From Varanus komodoensis (Eukaryota; Chordata; Lepidosauria; Squamata; Varanidae), in assembly GCF_004798865.1 (NCBI RefSeq), contig NW_025335941.1:11698874-11762873 (forward strand): 64,000 nucleotides of DNA, in the 5' to 3' direction. Position 1 is the stretch's first letter. Each line of letters opens with the position of its first letter. Below, piece after piece: positions 24,089-36,202 of this stretch. The notes below the pieces were generated by a model, which was not told the origin of the DNA, made no database searches, and saw only the letters and a program-made list of their open reading frames with translations. The position numbers were made by a program, and so were the translations under genes.

Positions 24089-24165
24089 CCTGGCCTCTAT
24101 GGCCGATGGTAAGGGATTTATAGGAGTTGAAGTCCAAAATGTCTGGAGGATACTAAGACTCTCCC
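24089..24165. repeat. Palindromic MITE family C, partial
   Basis: GGCCTCTATGGCCGATGG, then TAGGAGTTGAAGTCCAAAAT and GTCTGGAGGA, match one arm and the centre of family C. The left arm is missing. Confidence 0.6.
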
Positions 24166-24721
24166 TGGATCTAAAGTTTGGGGCAAATGGCTTGAACTCA
24201 TGCTTGCTGCATCGAAAGGCATTTGTTTTCTGGGAGGAAAATGTGTATCTGTTTTCATCCTGAATATGTCTAAAGCTCAGCACTGTGAGCTGCACACCAC
24301 AGACATCAGTGAGCTCTACTTAATTGCTGACAAATTCATCCTGTGGATAAAGTTTTTGAATTCTTGTTTATTTCATCTGAATATGAAGCATATGCTTATC
24401 TCTCATGGAAATTGGTGTACTTTACAGTGTACTTAATTTTGGCTTTTTGATTTTATGATACACTGCTAGTATTTAATAGTTATGTATTTAATATTTATGT
24501 AATGATGGCTGTCTGCTAATGATTTTTCTACTTTTCATCACACAAAATTGAGAACCTCTAGAGATTTTGTAGGAGCAGATATGTAAGGACAGCTGATGTA
24601 GTACAACTAATGTATGATCATCTGTTACCTGGCAACAGCAAACTAGTAGGACATTGAAAGAGCCCCACATGATGTGTTATCAGAAAGACGAGATTATACA
24701 CGTCCACCTCGTGTCCCAAGA

Positions 24722-24814
24722 TGGTATCCCCCAGATGTGTTGAACTCAGAACCCCATCTTCCATAGCCAGCATGGCCACTGCCACTGCTTTCTGACACAT
24801 CTGGAACTCTTGCC
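24722..24814. repeat. Palindromic MITE family C copy
   Basis: The inverted words CCAGATGTGT (24,731-24,740) and ACACATCTGG flank a centre with ATAGCCAGCATGGCCACTG, as in the other family C copies. It is diverged between arms. Confidence 0.6.
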
Positions 24815-24819
24815 CAACA

Positions 24820-26540
24820 CACTTGCATGGTACTCAGCTTTGAGAATGCTGTTCTAGGGCAAATATTGCACTGGGTGGAAGAATCAAATGTGTCTAAAAA
24901 CAAGTGCTCAGGAACAAGTGCAGAGGGCCAATGTATGTACTGTTAGACAGAATTATTTTAGGGTATGTAAATACACTTGAAATATTATGGAAGCATACAT
25001 TAAGCAAATAAAAATTTGCCTTTCCTATAAAGTGCAAAGCTGCTCGCAGATGCTAATTATGAGAATTATTCATTGTTTTTCATTTTGACAAATCATTTGA
25101 GGTGGCTGGTATCTTAACAATACTTGAGTTATACTGTTATGATTTCTTGTAGCAGCTTACAACTGACATATTTAAAATATATCTTTAATATATGCAATAT
25201 ATTATTTTAAATATAATACTTAGCTTTTACTTTAGCATATACTGTATTTTGGACACTTGTATGTCTTCTCATTTTATACTTTCATACATTCCATAAATTT
25301 ACATGAACAAACAGACAACTCTGCCACTCTGCACAGAATTTATCTGGATATGTTGTGGCAAACCTGTTCAGATCCTAAGGTTAGGAAATTAAGATGAATC
25401 TGAAATAAAAATTAATCTGCCATGGAACTTTTTGGGTTTATCCATTTTAAATAAGGAAAACTGTCTTGTCAACCTGATAATTTAATTTTAACTTTAAAAT
25501 TAAATTATGACTGCTCTCAATTGTCACCTTTAATGATTATCTCCTATTTTCCCATCCTTTTTTCTGAACGTTGATCTTACTATGTCTATTACTCTCTCTC
25601 ACACATCCTTCAGTTCAGCTGTTTCAGGTAGTATTAGTTTTAGTCCCTTCATCTGTCCACAGCTAAAATTCTCAGTTCTGAGAGATGTGGATTTTTCCTA
25701 TTCAGCTAAATAATTTCCATTTTTCACAATTAAAATGGACTTGTTGTTTCTATTTGACTCAAATGCAATCAAGGTACATTGCCCTGCCAATGAGTCATCA
25801 AGGTGTCATGCCTAATATTTCTTCCTCCTACCTTCTCCTGCTTCCCTATCTCATTCCAATTCCAATTGCTTGTGCTATTATATCCCTGACTTCAGATTTC
25901 CAAGTCAGATCAGAGCTATCTATTATTCTTGTTGTCAGCCCCAAATGCTGCTGACCTGCTTCACAATAGATAGCCTATGGAGAGTCAAAGCCTGCACATG
26001 GCTGATAAAAGTGCTATACTTGGATGCAAAACACGATGATTACTGAGCTTTGCATCTGGCTCAGCATGGACAAATACAACTCCACGGTAAACATTACAGA
26101 TGCCACACTAAGAGATACCTTCTGTCCCATCATATGTGCTTTGCAGAAAGCCGGGGATGTTTTATTGTGAAAGCTAACAGTAGTCCTGCTTATTTTATTG
26201 TTGCCGGGGGAGGGGGGAACATCTGCCATAAATAAAGGATTATATTATGATCAGAGGAGGGGATGAAATTGAGCATGATCCCCCCTTCTTATCACCTGGC
26301 TGTATTCCACAGCATTTAGTGTATAAGCAATGCATTCATATTTTCAGGTTTTCACATCTCAGCCTGTACATGTGTTATGGATTGGGACCTCCACTGTCAG
26401 TGAATCCCCTTTTCTTATACAGAATGAAGACTTGTTCTGAAGACCAGAACTGAATGAAACATTATGACATATTGGCATGTGACTGAATGTGTCCATTTTA
26501 CATTTCTCAGGTTCTGTTTCAGCACCAGAACTACTAAAAC
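24820..26540. other. AT-rich unique sequence
   Basis: Strongly AT-rich around 24.9-25.5 kb with short inverted AT words. No gene or classified repeat was recognised. Confidence 0.45.
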
Positions 26541-26544
26541 TATA

Positions 26545-26618
26545 GATTGCCTTTCCCTAACCTGATGCCCTCCAGATGTGAAGCCCAGCACATCTGGAAG
26601 GCACCATGCTGGGAAGGG
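26545..26618. repeat. Palindromic MITE family C, short hairpin version
   Basis: GATGCCCTCCAGATGTG and its near inverse CACATCTGGAAGGCACC are separated by only about 8 bases. It appears to be a family C copy that lost its centre, leaving the two ends as a tight hairpin. Confidence 0.65.
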
Positions 26619-28045
26619 TTTGATAGAGTCTGATCTCCAAAGCACTGGATGCATCTGTGTAATGTGTCAAACTGTTTGTTCACACTGCACAGTATTGTCT
26701 CTGACTGCAGAGCCTCTCCAGGGTCGCTGGAGAATAACTCTTTCATGTCACCTGCTACCTGAAGCTTTTGAAACTGGAGAGGCCAGTGAAATTAACATCT
26801 GGGACTGAAGCTGCTAATTCCTGCATGCAAAAACATCTGCTCAGTCATTTACCAATGGTTCATCCCTTGTTCATCTTTTTCATTTGCCTTTTAAACATAC
26901 TTCACACAGAGATCATTATTTGTGCATGAGGGCTATTTTTATGGCCACTCAGGTTTTATTCTCAGGATATGACTAGCCCTTTTGTCTCTTCTCACAACCT
27001 GGGGGATTTTCTGATGAATGTTTAATGTTTTCCAGTATTCTCCCTTCAACCTGGATTATTCAGTATATTGTAAAAAGAAAACATAGACCAGTTAGCTTTA
27101 CAGAAGACTCTGGCTGAAGATGAAGATTGAAAGAACTGTTTGTTGATATGGATCAACACACTAAACATCTGGACTGCCCTCTTGGGGACTCTTATAATGC
27201 CCACCTGCACATCTGTCTTGGTATTACCTTATCTCCATAGGAGGTTACTTCCACACATGTCCTGATCTGCATATAACAAGAAGCCACGGTGTGTGAATTT
27301 CCCCAGGATACTCTTGATTGTAGTGGTTGCTGCCATTTTGAATGGGCAGGGGTGCCCATTAGCTTCTCATGTGCAAACCTGGTGAAATTTGTTTGTGGGA
27401 CTGTTGACAAGGAAATCCAAAACCAATAGACTGTTTTAGGGTTAGGGTGGCTTTTGGGATGCTCACTGAATTTGCCCATTATAGGGAGCTAAGGTATGCC
27501 CTCTGTGCACCCTGAAAATTCTGCTCCCAGTGGGGAAATTCGCCCCATTCTTATTACATGTAAACCAGGACAGAGAGTCTCCAGCCATGGCTGTGTGAAC
27601 CAGCATAGCTTGCCATTTTAGTCTTCTGATAGCAAAGAGTTTTCATACGAGGTGTCGGTGTAGTCATCTGCCACTAAAATTGTACATATGGTTGCGAGGG
27701 TATGCATGCATTTGATACTGTAGCCAAGGCATGGAAAATTGCTTAGAATTTGAATTCTCCCTTAAGTGACTATATAGACTGGCTCCAATTTGGTTTGGAC
27801 TCATTCACCCAGCAATCCCTGCAATGGGAAATGGAAGAAAATGTCTGGTATGTCAGTTATCCATTTTGATCTGTGGTACTTGACCCTTACTCCATCATAT
27901 TTTGAGTACTGTTTCCAAGTATTCTGCTGCCTGTACTGTGAATTAGTTCCCCAAGTTCCTCTCTACTGAATTCCTTCTCTCTGTGACTGCTTCTGAGAAG
28001 AAGCTTGGAATGCTAGCAGGTAATGTACACAGTGTGGTGTCTCAC
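26619..28045. other. Unique sequence, nothing recognised
   Basis: No repeat or exon was recognised. A CATACGAGGTGTC word near 27,646 looks like a mariner end but has no partner. Confidence 0.45.
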
Positions 28046-28046
28046 T

Positions 28047-28112
28047 GTTTATTAATTAAATGTTTAAACCTTGCCTCTCAGCCTTACAAAGGGGCACCAA
28101 GGCAGCTTGATG
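28047..28112 (-). repeat. Reversed LINE/SINE tail
   Basis: TTATTAATTAAATGTTTAAA, then CTTGCCTCTCAGCC and CACCAAGGCAGCTTG, correspond to the reversed 3' end of L2-like LINEs (GGCGG...TAAACATTTAAATAAA). Tail only. Confidence 0.5.
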
Positions 28113-28984
28113 GTGTCCCAGGCTCTTGTCTAGCAACACAAGTGAAAGTAAGGTAGGAGCTGCTTCACATGTTATTTTATCAGATGAAGATTTGTCTGCT
28201 GTTCAGACAAAGAAAGAGTTTGTGAGGCATGATAAATCATGCCGAATGCAAGTTATGGTAGTTTGGTTAATTACTCCTTAAGACATGCTGCTGCCATCAA
28301 ATGAGCAGGCTCTCTTTGGATTTGCTTCTTTCTTGGTCCTCCTGCCTACTTTTGGTACATATTCTAGTGTTCAGAACTGCATTTTTAGGAGTAAAACTCT
28401 GTTAAATACATCCCAACTGTTTCATGGGGTGTCATTTTTTTCTAACTTTATGGGATTGTACTCCAATTTAGAAATATCTTCAGGGACCAAAAATATGTAT
28501 TTCCTTCCCAATAGGCTAAAATGTGAAAATGGAGATTTTTGAGGGATCTGTCCTTTTTTCTTTCTTTTTTCTCCCCCCCCCCCCGCCCCACTTTTGGGGA
28601 GATTGATGCACATTCACCCTTGCCGAGTGACACTGTTGCATTTTAGCACAAGCAACACACAACCCACCAAGCATGGTTCGTATATCATGACAAGCCACTC
28701 CAAAAAAAAGAAAAAAAAAAAACCAGCCATCCAGACAGCTATGCAGCAACTAGCCATGGGTTCAAAGGGTGAGTTGTGCATAGTTAACTGTACCAGGTTT
28801 GGGCATCATGTCAGGCAACTCTAAAAGAAAGAGGAATGACAATGTGTGAACCATTTTAATACTTAAAGGATTGTAATTCTTTTAAAACCAATTTGAATTC
28901 TGTGTTTATGTTGCAGTTATTGTTCTGATTCTGTACCTTCGGACTAACTTGAATGCAGTTGCTGTAGGCCAGCTGTTGTTTTCA
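28113..28984. other. Unique sequence with poly-C and poly-A runs
   Basis: A C12-G-C4 run lies near 28,573 and an A-rich run near 28,703. The short frames of this segment cross these runs and are chance. Confidence 0.45.
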
Positions 28985-29125
28985 TATTATGGATATTCAA
29001 TTTTAATGTTACTGATTTGGTTATTTGGTATTTTATTTTGTGCTGTTGGGTTTTTTTAAACTCTGTGAACCATCCAGAGAGCTGTTCTGGGCATATGGGT
29101 GGTATAGAACTTAAATAAATAAACT
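28985..29125 (+). repeat. L2-like LINE 3' tail
   Basis: A T-rich stretch leads into CTGTGAACCATCCAGAGAGC, then GGGTGGTATAGAACTTAAAT and AAAT repeats. This is the standard end of L2-like LINEs or of SINEs that share the tail. No coding part is visible. Confidence 0.6.
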
Positions 29126-32100
29126 AGGTTATAATCTCAATGTAAGTAGCAGGTATGTAGGTTTGTGCTGCCCAGAGGCTGGATCCACAAATTGTGAAAG
29201 ATTTATTTTAATGGCTCAAGCCACCAAACTACCTTCCAGAAAACCTAAGAATCCATTTTGACATGGATGTTTTATACCAGTCACTAAGCAGGAGTATAAT
29301 AACTATATGCTTCCTTGAATACATTAAATAAAGGAGAGTATTTGATAAGTAAGAACAAATGGGCTTCCTGTTCTCAAAATGTTTACCTTTGAGAGGGGCT
29401 GTAAAACAGGAAATACGTTTGCTCTCCTTACACAGCAGTAGTTGTGTTGCTGCTGGGGGGGGGTGTTCTCTCCTTACCCTCTGCATACTAGGGTGAAAGC
29501 AGGAAATACTGCCCTCATTCTGACTATGCAGCCAAATGCCATTGGCTATATTACCCCATCATGGAGACAGATCTGGTGGATGGGGCTGCAATGTTTCTAG
29601 CATTTATTCTGCTATTTTGTGGATTAAAACAAGACAAAACTGAGGGGAAATTCCAGCATCAGTAGGAACCACAATTGCCACCATTTCGACAGGTAAGAGG
29701 AATATCCCCCAGTGCAGAGCAGCTATTTCAGTGAAATCTTAGACCACATCCAATGAAGTCTGCTGGTAGACTTTTTCCTAGGCATCAAGCAAGCAATCTC
29801 AAGACTACATTTGCTTTTCATATGCTCAGCCACTAGTTTAATACTGAAACAGAGGCAAGTGACCTGCTTGCTAAATCAACAATATCCATAGCAGCACTTC
29901 AGTTCACATCATTCTGAGGATGATTTGATCCTCTGCCATCAGCACTTCAAAGGGAACATCCTATGAATTAGATAGTCTTGCCTAGCATGCTCAATTGTAA
30001 TGTGGAAAGAAAAAAGAATCTAGCGGTCCTTTTCATCCCAACACTATTTTATGTGCATACTAAAAATGATTTCTGTCTCCGGGTCCAATCTATGCATAGG
30101 TTCATAAGTTTTCTCTCACATGTTGCTGCCCTGATCAAGGACATACTTTGACATAGACCCATACTGTGTAGATAAAATCAATTCAAGCAGAAACAGGAGC
30201 AAAATGAATTGTTCTGTGTGGATTACACAGTGCATTAAGAAAGCAACAAATATAAATGTAGAAAAACTCAAAACGGAACCCCAGTTTGCATGGAAAGAAG
30301 AGGAAGAAAAGGGGCAACATGAAATCCAATATTATTCCATAAATGTTGCCTTACCAACAAAATTGGGAGCATGGTGCTTATGAAATTTTATTATTATCAT
30401 CATGGCAATCATATATTAATACAGTTGTTTCAGTGATTTTCTCTTTCTTGCCAACTATTACTAAGGGGAAAGAAAGAGCCTGGTAATAAGTGTCTGATGA
30501 TAAACTGTCAGCAGTCAATTACCTGATAAACCAGATTTACTGTAGTAGCTAAACCATTTTTCTGGAGTTCTTACTTAGGACCAACTTTAAATTAGCATTC
30601 TAAGCAATATATGAGCACAGATGTTATAAAACTGCATGGCAGTGACTTCGAAAACATTACGTATCTAAGAATATAGTTTGGCAACTGTGTATGTTCAGCC
30701 TTGTTTTCCTCTGCTTCATTTGTGGCCGGCTGTTTCTACATGGCTGCAGCTCTCATTGCCTGCCAGGAACAGTGGAGGTGACAAGGGTGGCAGTGCTGTC
30801 TGGGTGGCCTTGCATGTGCTATTCAAGCTTCTTTCTGCATAGCGCATGGAGAGCTACACTGTGCCACATTTTCTTGTTGGCAGCCTGCCTGTCCATATCA
30901 TAACAGGAGCAGCATCCCACGCTTGGCAAGTGAGCAAGTCCACGCAACTGCACAATCTCTCAGTTGCAGTTGCTGCATGAAAAGGCTGCTGACGCATAAT
31001 AGGAGAACAGGGTCACTTTGCCAGAGCTGGCTCTGCAATGAGCAACACATTGAGGAAGACATGCAGTAAGGTGTCATCTTGTGCATCCTCTCTTAGTGCC
31101 CCACTATTTGATGGCCTGCCCTCTGTCTGAAAGAATTCTCCTCTTGAATGTCTGTGTTCTCTTGAAGATATGTGGGCAGTGTCCAGTTGTGTCAATACAT
31201 TTGTACAAATGATGATGCTTCTGAACTGTATGCAAATGGAGAATCCAGCTAAGGTTACAGCTGCTTAAGCAGTTATGCAAACAGTTGAACAACTAGTTGC
31301 GCAAGCAAAATGGACAACAGTTGAGCAGCAAAAAGAATCAGTAGAGCTCTGCTAGCAGTATTTGAGTTACTAGAGTGATGCTATTGGATGAATGATGCAT
31401 AGCAGCCGTTTCCAGCGAGCAGGACCTGTGCAGCAGGGAGAGTAGGCACATACCTGGTCAGAATCCTTGATGTGCTATATTTCTATTTAAAGTATAATTG
31501 TTTTAACATCTGCACCTCTCTATAACTTAACATATGCAAAACACTGTCTCTTTTGTCCCCCTTTCAGGTGGTGCATTTCTGGGTTTTGGTGATTCATAAG
31601 TAAATGTTCTACCATGCAGACAAAGGACATCCTTCCATACTTTCTCAGGCCATACTTCCTGTGCTGCATAACAGCCTTGCTGTTTCCATATCAGGCATTG
31701 GTCAGATGTCTCCATCACAGTGCCAGGGCAAGAGGACAATGCCACATATCATGATGCTCTACTGATATGCCTTTTGTCATGCCCTACAATTACCTCCTAC
31801 AATGGATAAATTTTACAATAGTAGCAGCAAAGAGACACACACTCTAACCAAAGAGCAGCTACAGGCACACACAAGGGTGCTCCTGCTCCGTGAGAAAAGC
31901 TGCAGAGAACAGACAATAGGCTATTCTTTGGAGGGGGAAAAGGCCACATTTGGTAAGAGAATAGCGCATGAGGAACTGCAAGGATTTTCACGTTGGTTCC
32001 CCTGTATGGCATCCTCTTTTAAGCGGCTGTTAGCTTTTTATGCTGCCTGATCTTTTATGTTCTTAGCAGTTTTGAATGGCGCTTGAATTGCCATTTTATC

Positions 32101-33445
32101 ATCGTGTCAATCGTTTGCTGATATTACATATTAAGTATTTTTATGTTTGTAAACTTCCTGGTGCATCAGTCACTGCAGCTGCAATATCTAACTTCAATCA
32201 ATCGGTCAATATATCTATCCTAATATGAACTGGGGGGAAATGTTTCTGCAGCCAACAGGCCTCCCACCACTTCAGTGAACTGGATCAGAGACAGAGCCAG
32301 TGTTAGGAAATGGCCTATTAGGCTGAAGCTCAAATTCCTCACTGGGAGCCTGAAATCCCTCATACTCCATGTGCCTCATCATCCTACTGCCCATGGGCAC
32401 TTGTTGCATATATAGAGGCCCCAGTGATCCTTGTTGCCTCTGATTCCCCTGGATTGGCTGTGTGTGTGTATGTGCTTTTTATTTTTAAACTGGATTAGCT
32501 GGCTGATGCCTCCGGCTGTCCTCCCTAAACTTTCTGCCTACCATTCTTTTCTGAAATCAAATGCTCTCCCTGCCCTGTGTATGAATCTCTTTTTTAGACA
32601 GGGGTATCCTTATGAAGCAGGACCCTTCAAAGACACTCAGATGGAAAAAAAGTGTAGAGCATATGCAAATTAGCAATGCAAATGTGCATTTATTTATTTA
32701 TCTATTACCTGTGAGGTAAGAATATTCTAGCCCTTCCCCTGATCACAGGCCTTAAAATTACTTCTGTTCTTTTTGTCTAAGTTTCCCAGTGGAAGACAGC
32801 TTAGTGATGGAGGTAGGTTCTTTGACCCAGAGGGATTTAAGGGCAAGGGTCAAGACTTTCATGCTATAAACATGGGATCCTCACTGGATTTTCAAGATTT
32901 TTAAGAGAATGCATGTTTTCATAACAAAAATTACTAAGTTCTACATTCACTTTTTTTGGTTTAAGAATATCAACTGATTGTGGGATGGATTGAACAAGAA
33001 AAAGTTGCACCAGGTTTTCTCTCTTCTTTACATTTCTCTAATATTCATAAGAGGCTTTGTAGTTTAATCCCCCCCTGATTGTTTGAAAATTTGTTGTCTT
33101 ACAATTAAGTGCAGATGGCTTGGAGCTGTAATGCAGATAAACAAGAATGTTTAGGGCTGTTTCAATTTCCGGATTGGATTTCAGCTGTAATCCAGGTCTA
33201 AAACATAAGAAATCTGGTTTTTTGTTATCTTTAATGCTCTTTTGCTGTAATCACTGAAATATGTTGACATTTTATGTAAAATATTACCCATTATAATACT
33301 TAGGATAGAACGAAATCTCATCAGAATATTGGATGAAAGTAAGACCCTCCAATTTATTACAGTATAAAGCATCTGAAGTCACGCTTAAATTGTTTTTTTC
33401 AATAAACTAATCAGAATTTACAATTTAAAAATTGTTGTTGTTATT
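29126..33445. other. Long unique stretch
   Basis: Over 4 kb with no recognised gene or repeat. The part from about 30,690 to 31,400 is richer in GC and in CTG/CAG-like words than its surroundings and has frames of 60-70 codons on both strands. None matches a family I know. Confidence 0.4.
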
Positions 33446-33449
33446 TTCT

Positions 33450-33930
33450 AGGCCATTCAATAGCTGAATCTCTGGGCAATCAAGAAAAATGGATAAACAT
33501 AGGTACAATAGTGGAAATGTATGATAGCAAAAATGTAATAAAATATAATGTAAAATTCTAATATACACATTTTAAATTGTTTAAACAACTAAAATAAGTT
33601 GAATAAAAACTAGATTTGTTAAACAGCTGACATGACCCACCAAATGCCATTAAATGCCTGGAGCAGAGAGCAATCTTAACCTGATGCAGAAATCATCACA
33701 GTGTTGGCACTAGGCAGGGCACCGTGTAGAGATGGGCCACCACGAAGAAGGCACTCCTCCTTGTTGCCTCCCTCCAGGCTTTCCTGAGAGGTGACAGTCA
33801 AAGGAAACCCTCCGACCTAGATTGAGATTGAGTAGATTGAGACTAGGAGAGGTATTCTATCATCCATTGCAGTTCCAAGCCACTTTGTAAGTAAGAATCT
33901 ATGATGGATAATCCCCTCAAGCCCTCAGAT
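33450..33930 (-). mobile_element. L2-clade LINE 3' part, reversed
   Basis: Read from the plus strand, a 3' untranslated part with CTCTGGGCAATCAAG is followed by GTTGGCACTAGGCAGGG, GGGCCACCACGAAGAAGGCA and CTCCTTGTTGCCTCCCTCC. The last blocks are the reverse complement of the L2 C-terminal codons (RxAFSxVAPxLWN region). Diverged and non-coding. Confidence 0.65.
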
Positions 33931-34805
33931 ATCCAAATATCTGTTTAAAGTCTTTAAACATATCTTTAAAGGCACAGTTAAAGCAGTGTAAAGTGAATGC
34001 AAATGTGTAGTATAGATAAAGTCTTTTTCACTGTCCCTGATTCAGTCTCCATCTGTAGTATGGAGATATAATAATTCTGAGCCACAAAAGAAGGTTGTTT
34101 TAAGCATACTGAATTATGTGTGTGAAATGCTCTGACTGCTATTTAAAGCATAATATAAATGTTGCCAACAAGCCATTTAGTGGTGATTATCCCTTTTCTG
34201 CAACCAGTTTGGATTTCCATTCCTGCATGCCCGTTTTTGTGGTAATGAGATTGCAGCTGGCAGGCAGCGTATCAGGATGGATTTGTTTTGTACAGGATTC
34301 TGCTTTAGCTGTGTCAGGGCAAGTTGTTGTGTGCATCACAGCAGCATCTCATGCTGATAGGATCCGTTTCTACAAACTGGAATGATGCATTCTTGAATGA
34401 TATGCAGAGTGTGTTTTCTTTTCTCCTTTCTAACAACACTCTGCTTTGGATGTATATATGCTTCTAGGAGTTAGAAACCATTTGCTCTAGAGCACTAGAA
34501 AACTTGTTTCCATAACTGACATAACATGCACAGACTTTCCAAGGAAAAAGAGGGCCCATGACCAGTAGCAGGCTGCATTTACCTTTGCAAGTGTTTTGAC
34601 TGGATATGGCATGGTCAGATGTCTTGATGCAGCAAGAAAATACTAATTCATCTGACTGCATCTGAAGGATGTGAATTGGAAGAAGAAACTTGTTCAGTGA
34701 GTGTAAACCTGCCAGAAGATGCCTAAAAGTGGCAAAGCATATTGCTTCTGGTATCACCGCATTAGCAATGAAATAAGTCAGTTGGTGGGGGGCGGGACAG
34801 GGTAA
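33931..34805. other. Unique sequence, possibly conserved
   Basis: No repeat was recognised. The plus frame 34,116-34,385 (89 codons) and the minus frame 34,464-34,757 (97 codons) have no family resemblance. The segment 34.1-34.35 kb has balanced composition and could be a conserved non-coding element, but nothing proves it. Confidence 0.35.
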
Positions 34806-34809
34806 AACT

Positions 34810-34912
34810 CAAGGGCAATAGAAAGACCTAAAAGCTCCACAACACATTTAAATAGCAAAAACAAAGAACTAAAAATGCTGGTCAAATAAAAAGGTGTTCA
34901 CCTGTTTCTTTG
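34810..34912 (-). repeat. Probable L2 LINE fragment, reversed
   Basis: AATGCTGGTCAAATAAAAAG then GTGTTCACCTG matches the reverse of the L2 end of coding region (KTFLFK followed by the 3' untranslated part). Short and uncertain. Confidence 0.4.
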
Positions 34913-35264
34913 TTTTTGAGTCATGTGGATTCAGGCTCAGTTTTTGTTTTTTTGCTTGAAGGGAACTATTGCATATTAAGTAATTTCCTTAACTTGCACT
35001 GGTATTAGCAGCAGTATGCATTAATGCTGATATGAATGAGCTCAAATAGAAAAAAATTCTTTAAAAAATACATTTCATTGATAAGCAGGTTATGGAATGC
35101 AGAATACCAGACAATCCACAAATGAACGGGCAGGCTGGATTTATCAAAATTCCTACATCTGTACCTGGTACCACAATGCAGGTGCTACCAGGTACAGTTG
35201 AGGCTCTCAGGGAAGTACACTTCACAATTTAGATGCCACCACTTAAAATGCCCTTTCCTTGTCA

Positions 35265-35312
35265 GATTTGCAGTCCAACAGACCTGAAGGACATCATATT
35301 GGGGAAAGCTGC
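35265..35312. repeat. Palindromic MITE family C, right arm
   Basis: GCAGTCCAACAGACCTGAAG then GACATCATATTGGGGAAAGC corresponds to the right arm of family C (AGTCCAAxAxATCTGGAGGGC...). The left arm is absent. Confidence 0.5.
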
Positions 35313-35459
35313 TCTAGTAAATTCTCATATGAATTTGTGTATAAAAATTAATTTTATATTCTCATTTGGTTTTCTTTCATTGCTCTCTAGTGTAAATAAT
35401 GGCAGTCTTAGGCAGTGGAAACTAGGAAGAGAGAAGATCTAAGTACAAAGTCAGTTAGT

Positions 35460-35690
35460 CTTCATTGTTTAAAGATGTGGGCCACCACAATGCCAAATAA
35501 ACAAGAAAAATGCATTAAAAATTCAAAGCAATTTAAATTATGATAAAATACCAAACCTTTTAAAATGATCAATACATATACTAAAAATACAAAGCAATTT
35601 TTGAAGGAAAAAATGTACAACAGTAATTAAAATGACATAATTAAAATCATACTTCTCCTTGGCAACAATAACTGAGCAGTCCTTCGCAAA
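35460..35690 (-). repeat. AT-rich sequence, perhaps reversed LINE 3' UTR
   Basis: GGGCCACCACAATGCCAAAT followed by many AAAT/AAAA blocks is reminiscent of a reversed LINE 3' untranslated region. No diagnostic coding word was found. Confidence 0.3.
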
Positions 35691-35892
35691 TCAGTGTAAT
35701 ATATGCCTAAATACATTGAATTTGGCAAATAGTTATTACATGACTAGCTACTTTATATTTCAGCCCCTGAGGCTAATTCCAATTATTATTTTTTTAAGAA
35801 TTATGGGAGTTTTGTTTCAATTATATTTATTATAAGACTGTTTCCAGCCTGCTCTTAATGTTTCCCAACAGCAAAGGCAAGATGAAAAGATC

Positions 35893-35968
35893 CTCGTGCT
35901 CATTCTGATACTAAAGAATGTTCCAGATACTAAAGATTGTTCCAGATCCTCCTGCTCATTCTGATAAT
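35893..35968. repeat. Short compound tandem duplication
   Basis: GATACTAAAGA(A/T)TGTTCCA occurs twice back to back near 35,909-35,948. It is flanked by two copies of GATCCTC(G/C)TGCTCATTCTG. It looks like local slippage or unequal exchange. Confidence 0.75.
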
Positions 35969-36049
35969 GAAATAATCAAAAACAGATAATCCATCTAGAA
36001 ACAGCAAAAGCAGGTATTCCATTCTGCATCTTGAATACATTTCAACAAG

Positions 36050-36128
36050 GAGCCTTCCAGATGTGTTGGGCTTAAATGCCTGGCATCCTCCAGCCAGCTG
36101 GCTGGCCAGTGATCCCAGGTTAGGGAAC
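36050..36128. repeat. Palindromic MITE family C copy
   Basis: GAGCCTTCCAGATGTGTTGG, GGCATCCTCCAGCCAGCTGG and CCAGTGATCCCAGGTTAGGG follow the family C order. The right arm is degraded. Confidence 0.6.
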
Positions 36129-36202
36129 CTGCATTAAAGGGAAAGGATGTACCAGGAATGGTTCCGGGTTAGGGAGAGCTGAATTAAAGGGAAAGGATGT
36201 AC
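36119..36202. repeat. Imperfect tandem duplication, about 50-bp unit
   Basis: GTTAGGGA...ATTAAAGGGAAAGGATGTAC is present twice, at about 36,119-36,152 and 36,168-36,202, separated by about 15 bases. The first copy begins in the end of the MITE. Confidence 0.75.

Noticed and set aside
27646-27730. ATACGAGGTGTCGG as a second mariner end
   Set aside because: Only about ten bases match the mariner terminus and there is no partner end or transposase sequence.
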